Below, piece by piece: positions 24,824 to 29,658 of a stretch of 33,884 nucleotides of DNA (position 1 is the first letter of the stretch; the number at the start of each line of letters is the position of its first letter). The notes under the pieces are model-generated. The model saw only the letters and a list, made by a program, of their open reading frames with translations. It made no database searches and was not told the DNA's origin. The translations under genes and the position numbers were made by a program. Source of the stretch: Candidatus Methylacidiphilales bacterium (GTDB taxonomy: Bacteria; Verrucomicrobiota; Verrucomicrobiia; Methylacidiphilales; CAZTYG01); contig JANRJG010000010.1 in assembly GCA_033875315.1 (NCBI GenBank), positions 1 through 33,884 of the forward strand, written 5' to 3'.

Positions 24824-25690
24824 CTAGACCGTCCAGGCGATCTGCCTGCCTTCCTCCGCGGCAAAGACCGCCAGATCGCCGCCCAGCCGCGCGGCCCGTG
24901 CGGCACAACTCCGGGCCAATGCATCCATCTCCTCGTCGGAATGCGAGGGATCGTGGTGGAAGAGGGCCAGTTGCTTCACCCCCGCCTGCACGGCCCAATC
25001 GGTCACGGTGTGGGCGCTCGAATGGCCCCAGTCCGGGTGGGCCAGGTAGGCCGCGTCGGTGAACTGGGCATCGGCGATCAGGAGATCCGCACCGCGGGCC
25101 GCCTCGAGACAGGCCTGGGGCACCGGGCGCAGACGCTCGGGTGATTGACCGTCCCAATCGATTTGATGGTCGGTGGCGTAGACCACCTTGCGCCCACCCA
25201 CCCCAAAGATATACCCCGTGCTGCCACCCGGATGGTTCAGGGGAAAAGCCTCCACCGCCACCGGGCCGATGTGTCCCCTTCCCTCCTCCAGAAAGGCCGG
25301 CACCACCGCGGCCTTCAACGAAAGAAAGGAAATGGGGAAATAGCCGCCCTGCATCTGCCCCGAAAGAAGTTGGTAATGGCGGTCGTCCGACGGTCCATTG
25401 CCATAGATGCGGATGCGGTTTTGCGAATGATAGGCCGGGGCGAAGAACGGAAAGCCCTGGATGTGGTCCCAATGCGCGTGGGTCAGGAAGAGGTGGACAT
25501 CGAGCGGATGCGGGTGGCGCCGGAGCAAGTCCAGGCCCAAGGGACGGATGCCGGAACCGGCGTCGCACACGATGAGCGTATCGCCCACCGCGATTTCCAC
25601 ACAGGCCGTGTTGCCTCCGAATCGCCGGGTCGCATCCCCCGGGGTCGGAATCGATCCCCTCACCCCCCAGAACGTCACCTTCAAATCCAT
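24824..25690 (-). CDS. metallo-beta-lactamase-fold hydrolase
   Basis: Cytoplasmic MBL-fold hydrolase of 288 residues from the ATG at 25690 (MDLKVTFWGVRGSIPTPG). The metal-binding motif H71-A-H73-W-D75-H76 is intact (FLTHAHWDHIQGF), with later ligands in LNHPGGSTGY (H), YATDHQID (D) and LALFHHDPSHSDEEMD (H). The WGVRGSIPTPG start and RFGGNTACVEI are typical of the group related to cyclic-phosphate phosphodiesterases (PhnP-like, tRNase Z-like), often annotated as MBL-fold metallo-hydrolase. The substrate cannot be assigned. The frame is open upstream to 26038, but that part overlaps the VapB gene and is not coding. It is divergent from the toxin-antitoxin pair. Confidence 0.88.
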   Translation of the reverse strand: MDLKVTFWGVRGSIPTPGDATRRFGGNTACVEIAVGDTLIVCDAGSGIRPLGLDLLRRHPHPLDVHLFLTHAHWDHIQGFPFFAPAYHSQNRIRIYGNGPSDDRHYQLLSGQMQGGYFPISFLSLKAAVVPAFLEEGRGHIGPVAVEAFPLNHPGGSTGYIFGVGGRKVVYATDHQIDWDGQSPERLRPVPQACLEAARGADLLIADAQFTDAAYLAHPDWGHSSAHTVTDWAVQAGVKQLALFHHDPSHSDEEMDALARSCAARAARLGGDLAVFAAEEGRQIAWTV

Positions 25691-25785
25691 GAAGTATCCA
25701 TTAGCGAAACAAAGCCATCTGGCGAGCGTCCCCTCGGCAGCCGCCGGACACAGATGGATTCTTCTCTCACTCTCCATTCTATTTG

Positions 25786-25799
25786 CATACATATGTTTG
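25786..25799. promoter_or_regulatory. palindrome upstream of vapB-like gene
   Basis: ACATATGT (25789-25796) is a perfect palindrome extended to CA-T-ACATATGT-T-TG with one mismatch pair, in an AT-rich spot 19 bases before the antitoxin start. Toxin-antitoxin operons usually bind their own promoter at such sites, so this is a candidate operator and promoter region. Confidence 0.4.
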
Positions 25800-25817
25800 A
25801 TTGAGTAATCTGGATGT

Positions 25818-26051
25818 ATGAAACGCACCACGCTGGTTTTGGAGGATGGCCTGATGGGGGAAATCAAACGTGAAGCGGCCAAGAACCACTCCGACATGTC
25901 CGGACTGGTCAACGAACTGCTTCGCGAAGGCCTCTCCCGTCGCAAGAAACCCCGCAGGCTGCCCCTGGACCTGCCCTCCTTTTCCATGGGGCACACCACC
26001 CTGCCCTTCGCGGATCGTGATGCCCTCGAAGAAGCCATGGGAGATGCGTGA
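25818..26051 (+). CDS. ribbon-helix-helix antitoxin, VapB-type
   Basis: A 77-residue protein with an N-terminal ribbon-helix-helix DNA-binding domain (MKRTTLVLEDGLMGEIKREA, then NHSDMSGLVNELLREGLSRR). A proline-rich, flexible C-terminal tail (RLPLDLPSFSMGHTTLPFAD) would wrap around and neutralise the toxin. It overlaps the PIN toxin start by 4 bases (GTGA), the usual antitoxin-first layout. It is expected to repress its own operon through the palindrome just upstream (inference). Confidence 0.88.
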   Translation: MKRTTLVLEDGLMGEIKREAAKNHSDMSGLVNELLREGLSRRKKPRRLPLDLPSFSMGHTTLPFADRDALEEAMGDA

Positions 26052-26488
26052 GCGGAATCATCGACACCAACCTCCTGCTCTACGCCGCCAACGGGGACGG
26101 TGAGGAATACAAGGCCTCTCGAAAATTTCTGACCCGTCTACTGGAAGCCCCGGGGCAGTGCTACCTGACCGAAGGCATCTGCTACGAATTTCTGCGCGTG
26201 TCCACCCACCACAAAGTCTTTCCCCGGCCTCTGAAAGCGAAAGAAGCGATGGCCTTTCTAGGCGCAATCTTGAACCGCCCCGGGATCACCGTCCTATCTG
26301 CGGGCACGAACCACTGGAGGATGCTGGAGCAAGTGCTGGCGGAAAAGCCATCAACGGCGGGCAACCTTTGCTTCGATCTCCGGACCGTCGTCCTCATGCG
26401 CGAATACGGCATCGCCACCATCTACACCGCCGACACCGATTTCCTGCAATTCCAAGGCATCCAAGTCATCAACCCCCTTGCCAACTAA
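26048..26488 (+). CDS. PIN-domain ribonuclease toxin, VapC-type
   Basis: A 146-residue PIN-domain nuclease that would cleave a structured RNA such as tRNA or rRNA when freed from its antitoxin. The acidic metal-binding residues are in place: D6 (IIDTNLLLYAA), an acidic residue of TEGICYEFLRV (E42 or E47), D110 (LCFDLRTVVLM) and D129/D131 (IYTADTDFLQF). The start is a GTG overlapping the antitoxin stop. The C-terminus (FQGIQVINPLAN) is typical of the family. The RNA target is unknown. All catalytic positions look intact, so the pair is probably functional. Confidence 0.9.
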   Translation: MSGIIDTNLLLYAANGDGEEYKASRKFLTRLLEAPGQCYLTEGICYEFLRVSTHHKVFPRPLKAKEAMAFLGAILNRPGITVLSAGTNHWRMLEQVLAEKPSTAGNLCFDLRTVVLMREYGIATIYTADTDFLQFQGIQVINPLAN

Positions 26489-26545
26489 ACACCCCCCATG
26501 TGGGAGGCGGCATGTCGCCGATGTCCCCTGTAGCCACGAACAACC

Positions 26546-26615
26546 TTGGCCACAAGAAGGCACAAAAATCTCCAAATAGAACCCTTTTGCGCCCCTTGTG
26601 CCTTTTTGCGGCTAA
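26546..26615. repeat. GGCCACAA-type hairpin repeat, copy 1
   Basis: TTGGCCACAAGAAGGCACAA at the left is complementary, with mismatches, to TTGTGCCTTTTTGCGGCTAA at the right. The loop contains AGAACCCTTTTGCG, also found in copy 2 at 26702. The 26489-26854 gap (366 bases) between vapC and the SIMPL gene consists of the two copies and the hairpin at 26647; no gene is seen. Confidence 0.65.
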
Positions 26616-26646
26616 AAAAGTTCCCTCACGCCCGATCCCCCTGTGG

Positions 26647-26666
26647 CCGGGGAATCCCTTCCCCGG
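26647..26666. terminator. strong hairpin between the two GGCCACAA repeats
   Basis: CCGGGGAA-TCCC-TTCCCCGG is a perfect 8-bp stem with a 4-base loop downstream of the vapBC pair. There is no T tract right after it, so it could equally be part of a repeat unit. Confidence 0.35.
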
Positions 26667-26701
26667 TCCGTTCTTCAATGCCCCTGGTGCCACGATCCCT
26701 A

Positions 26702-26773
26702 TTGGCCACAAAAAGACACAAAATTCACAAAAATCAGAACCCTTTTGCGACCCTTGTGCATTTTCGTGGCCAA
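26702..26773. repeat. GGCCACAA-type hairpin repeat, copy 2
   Basis: Terminal TTGGCCAC (26702-26709) is perfectly inverted in GTGGCCAA (26766-26773), and the interior shares AGAACCCTTTTGCG and CCTTGTGC with the copy at 26546-26615. This is a small palindromic repeat family. Confidence 0.65.
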
Positions 26774-26854
26774 TCCGCCCCCACCTTTTCATGACAACGC
26801 AAAACCCACACTTTTGACTTTTCATCGATTCCGACTCGTTCCTAACCTTATCCC

Positions 26855-27577
26855 ATGAACTCCAATCTTTGTCTCCTGGCTATCATCCCATTGCTTCTGG
26901 TCGGCTGCAGTCCTGACTCCGGAGAAACCATGTCCAAGGTCACGAGTTCGGGTGAAGCTTCCATTGAGGTGAAACCGGACATCGCCACCATCGGCTTTCA
27001 AGTTCTTAGCTTTAACAAAGATGCAGCGATAGCCACCCAGGATCTTGCACTCGCCACCCAGAAAATCGTCACCTACTTCAGCGAGCAAAACGTCCCTGCA
27101 AAGGATATCGAAGCCCATGATATTGAAAAAAACATTGTCCGTAGAACTGACGATAGCGGAAGACTCTTGGAAATTCTCGGCTACGAGATCACTCGCTCCT
27201 TTTCAGTCAAACTGACCGATCTGAAAAAATTCGAAAAAACCATGTACGATCTCTACGCCATGCCGAATATCTCCCGATTACACACCTCTTTTGAAAGCGA
27301 AGACAGAGAAAAACTAGAGGCCGAACTCATGCAAAAAGCCTGCCTCCAGGCCACCGCCGAAGCCGAGCAAATGGCCAAAGGGTTCGGCGTGCGCCTCGGC
27401 CGGGTTTATCGCATTTCAAGAAAACCCATCGTTGAGATGTTTGACTCAGCGGAAATGGAGCTATTTGATGGGGCGATATCAGCCAGGTCCGAAGGGCGCG
27501 ATGGTCCCCTCTTTTACCCACCCGCTACGATCAAACTCAGCCAAGAAGTCCACGCCGTCTTCGAAGTGCACAATTGA
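26855..27577 (+). CDS. SIMPL-domain (DUF541) lipoprotein
   Basis: A 240-residue predicted lipoprotein. The signal peptide ends in a lipobox, LLVGC, with the lipidated cysteine at C18. The mature part is a SIMPL/DUF541 domain (PF04402). It has VTSSGEASIEVKPDIATIGF near the start, a central NVPAKDIEAHDIEKNI region, YEITRSFSVKLTDLKKFEK, and ATAEAEQMAKGFGVRLGRVY, the conserved helix-strand of the family. Members form periplasmic or membrane-associated oligomers of uncertain role, linked to stress in some bacteria. Base composition is visibly lower in GC than the housekeeping genes to the left. The serine at +2 after the cysteine suggests outer-membrane targeting by a Lol system (inference). Confidence 0.87.
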   Translation: MNSNLCLLAIIPLLLVGCSPDSGETMSKVTSSGEASIEVKPDIATIGFQVLSFNKDAAIATQDLALATQKIVTYFSEQNVPAKDIEAHDIEKNIVRRTDDSGRLLEILGYEITRSFSVKLTDLKKFEKTMYDLYAMPNISRLHTSFESEDREKLEAELMQKACLQATAEAEQMAKGFGVRLGRVYRISRKPIVEMFDSAEMELFDGAISARSEGRDGPLFYPPATIKLSQEVHAVFEVHN

Positions 27578-27664
27578 TCCCCCTCCCCTTGTAGGGCGTT
27601 CTCGATGAGACGCCGTTCCCCGGGCCCTATGATCCCCTTCCCTTCCTCAAACAGCAAACCGTAA

Positions 27665-27793
27665 ACAGAAAACAAAAAACGGCGCTGGTCTAGCGCCCAA
27701 CCCCTTGCTATTTTCGGGGAAACGGCAAAATCCATGGCCCAGCAGATCTCCGAAAAACGCCAGACCGCCTTCACCCTCGGGACGGGATTGATC
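27665..27793 (+). repeat. duplicated leader and gene start, copy 1
   Basis: The A-rich lead-in, the hairpin GGCGCT-GGTCT-AGCGCC (27681-27697), CCCCTTGCTAT, GGCAAAATCCATGGCCC and about 20 codons recur at 29450-29577. In this copy the leader is joined to the intact zinc-ribbon gene at 27734. Confidence 0.75.
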
Positions 27794-28195
27794 ATCGTGG
27801 GAGGCCTTCTTTTTGCCTCCACCTTCATCTCCTTCGTGGCGCGATTCGGCGACTTCACCAACTTCGAGGCCCGGACCCAATCCGGAATGTTCCGCGCCTT
27901 GGGCGGCATCGGCCTGATCCTCGTGGGTGGATGGGTCCGGGGAATCGGCGCCCGTGGCCTGGCCGGTTCCGGGGTGGTCCTCGACCCGGCCCAAGCCCGC
28001 GAGGACCTCGAACCCTACAGCCGCATGGCCGGCGGCATGGTCAAAGATGCTTTGCAGGAAACAGGCTTAGGACAGTCCAAGACGCCTGAAACCATAATCA
28101 AAATCAAATGCCTCTCCTGCGGTGCCCTCAATCCGGAGGACGCCAACTTCTGCCACAAGTGCGGCAAACCCCTAAGTCTTGGAACCAATGCCTAA
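27734..28195 (+). CDS. zinc-ribbon membrane protein, unknown function
   Basis: A 153-residue protein with two membrane helices (GTGLIIVGGLLFASTFISFV, about 16-35; FRALGGIGLILVGGWVRGIG, about 53-72), a charged middle part and a C-terminal zinc ribbon (C126-x2-C129 and C140-x2-C143 in CLSCGALNPEDANFCHKCGK). The ribbon would face the cytoplasm if both termini are inside. No enzymatic motif is recognised. Its leader and first about 20 codons are duplicated at 29450-29577, where the copy is broken. Confidence 0.78.
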   Translation: MAQQISEKRQTAFTLGTGLIIVGGLLFASTFISFVARFGDFTNFEARTQSGMFRALGGIGLILVGGWVRGIGARGLAGSGVVLDPAQAREDLEPYSRMAGGMVKDALQETGLGQSKTPETIIKIKCLSCGALNPEDANFCHKCGKPLSLGTNA

Positions 28196-28205
28196 CTCAG
28201 CTTTT

Positions 28206-28226
28206 CAGGGTTCATGGGCTGACCCC
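28206..28226 (-). repeat. GGGGTCA-type repeat, inverted copy
   Basis: Read on the minus strand this is GGGGTCAGCCCATGAAC and a few further bases, 18 of 21 identical to 32461-32481 on the plus strand. It marks the left side of the region that contains the calcium-repeat gene and the nuclease-NTPase gene. Confidence 0.5.
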
Positions 28227-28278
28227 GTAGAGAGCGGACGGGGAGCCGATACATAACTCTGGATTTCGAGAGTTATGT
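28223..28278. terminator. tandem hairpins after the zinc-ribbon gene
   Basis: CCCCGT/ACGGGG (28223-28243) is followed by a perfect 10-bp inverted repeat, ACATAACTCT (28251-28260) with AGAGTTATGT (28269-28278) around an 8-base loop. They lie between the zinc-ribbon stop and the next gene. They may terminate, or the second may be an operator; no T tract is present. Confidence 0.4.
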
Positions 28279-28347
28279 GCTGAATCTAGAAATCACACCA
28301 AGCATTAATCAAACGCTGAACCCTCTGTTTCGCTTCGCCCGCAAATC

Positions 28348-29475
28348 ATGGCCTACGGTAGAAAGATGAAAAAGCTTCTCATGTCCCGCCATTTTCTGGC
28401 CCGGGCATCGCTTATCCTACTGCTCACGGGTGCAGGCTATTTGGGATACTCCTTGGATTTCGACGGGGACAAGATGACCAATGGCTGGGAATTGATCGAG
28501 GCCTGCCGTTGGAGAGCCAAATGGGTTCATCCTTTGGGATATCAAATGAAAACCCTACCCCGGATCAATCCCTTGGTGCCGGATGGCGATCTGGATCCGG
28601 ATCATGATCATTTGTCCAATCTTGCCGAATATAGAAGCGGGACCCGTCCGGACCTCTACGACACAGACGCTGACGGCTTATCGGATGGGTTTGAAGTGGC
28701 AAACCCAGGGCTGGACCCTAAGGGAAAAGATGACAGCACCGGGGATGCGGACAGGGATGGGATGACCAATCTGCAGGAAGCCCTGTATGGATTTGACCTC
28801 AAGATCCGCGAAGACGCCCTGGATGCGGACGGTGACGGTTTGAGTAATATCGAGGAAATAAAATTCGGATCGGATCCGAAAGAAGCTGATATTGATGCAG
28901 ACGATCTCAACGATGCCCAGGAACGGGCGATGGGCACAAATCCATGGAAACAAGACTCGGAAGAGCAGGGCAACTACCCCAACAAAGTGATCCCCGGCGA
29001 CGGACTACCGGATGCGTGGGAGATCAAGTATGGCCTTAATCCCAACGTTCTGGACGATCCCCAAAATGATTTTGACGGTGATGGCCTGCCCCTGATCAAG
29101 GAGTACAGCTATGGAACGGACCCATGGAATCCCGATACAGACAAAGACGGAACCAGCGATGGCGATGAAGCAAAAAACAATACCGACCCGAATGATCCGG
29201 AATGGGGCGGAGCCCCTCCCGCTGCCCCGAAAAACCTGACGGTCAAAAAGAATTCCAATGGGACAACCACCTACAGCTGGGAAGACAATTCGACCAACGA
29301 GGATGGTTTTCGCATTCGCGAAAAACAACCCGATGGCAGCTGGGTTGTGGTGGCTGAAGTTCCTCCAAACGTGACCTCTTTCACAACAAAATTACCTCCG
29401 CCTTCCCCCACCCCTTCCCCAGAACAAGAAACTGGAAACAAGAAACCAGAAACCGAAAACCAGAAACGGCGCTAG
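28348..29475 (+). CDS. exported/anchored calcium-repeat (thrombospondin type 3-like) protein, truncated Fn3
   Basis: A 375-residue protein with an N-terminal signal or anchor helix (ASLILLLTGAGYLGYSL). About six D-x-D-x-D-G-type calcium loops follow, each with an E-x2-x-G-x-D-P partner: DFDGDKMTNGWE, DPDHDHLSNLAEY, DTDADGLSDGFE, DADRDGMTNLQEA, DADGDGLSNIEE and DFDGDGLPLIKEYSYGTDP. From about residue 292 an Fn3-like domain begins (APPAAPKNLTVKKNSNGTTT), but its last strands are missing. The tail PSPTPSPEQETGNKKPETEN is encoded by purine-rich repeat sequence, and the stop lies inside the hairpin of the duplicated leader. The start may be the ATG at 28366 (MKKLLMSRHF). It is probably an extracytoplasmic structural protein, shortened by the repeat. 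Confidence 0.82.
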   Translation: MAYGRKMKKLLMSRHFLARASLILLLTGAGYLGYSLDFDGDKMTNGWELIEACRWRAKWVHPLGYQMKTLPRINPLVPDGDLDPDHDHLSNLAEYRSGTRPDLYDTDADGLSDGFEVANPGLDPKGKDDSTGDADRDGMTNLQEALYGFDLKIREDALDADGDGLSNIEEIKFGSDPKEADIDADDLNDAQERAMGTNPWKQDSEEQGNYPNKVIPGDGLPDAWEIKYGLNPNVLDDPQNDFDGDGLPLIKEYSYGTDPWNPDTDKDGTSDGDEAKNNTDPNDPEWGGAPPAAPKNLTVKKNSNGTTTYSWEDNSTNEDGFRIREKQPDGSWVVVAEVPPNVTSFTTKLPPPSPTPSPEQETGNKKPETENQKRR

Positions 29476-29577
29476 CCAGCGCCTCCCCCCTTGCTATCTT
29501 CCCGGGAAGGCAAAATCCATGGCCCGACAAATCTCCGAAAACCGCCAGACCGCCGATTATATCGGCACTGGGATTAC
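29450..29577 (+). repeat. duplicated leader and gene start, copy 2
   Basis: Second copy of the segment at 27665-27793: A-rich lead-in, hairpin GGCGCT-AGCC-AGCGCC (29468-29483), CTTGCTAT, GGCAAAATCCATGGCCC. Both hairpin arms are conserved while the loops differ in length and sequence. The preceding gene ends within it. Confidence 0.75.
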
Positions 29578-29620
29578 AAACTCCGACCGCCCTTTGCACC
29601 AAACATCATTCAAGGAATAA
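29519..29620 (+). pseudogene. truncated copy of the zinc-ribbon membrane gene
   Basis: The frame from the ATG at 29519 reads MARQISENRQTADYIGTGIT, matching MAQQISEKRQTAFTLGTGLI of the gene at 27734 in 14 of 20 positions. It then loses similarity and stops at 29620 after 33 residues. No membrane helix or zinc ribbon remains. The AT-rich nuclease-NTPase gene starts 39 bases later, so the break probably marks the left end of that insertion. Confidence 0.6.
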
Positions 29621-29658
29621 CCCACTTCCCCCACTGAAATCTTTATAAATTTATCGCC

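Noticed and set aside
24486-25568. 360-codon minus-strand frame through the repeats and the MBL gene
   Set aside because: It runs through repeat DNA, and its product lacks motifs, whereas the frame 24824-25690 encodes the HxHxDH hydrolase.
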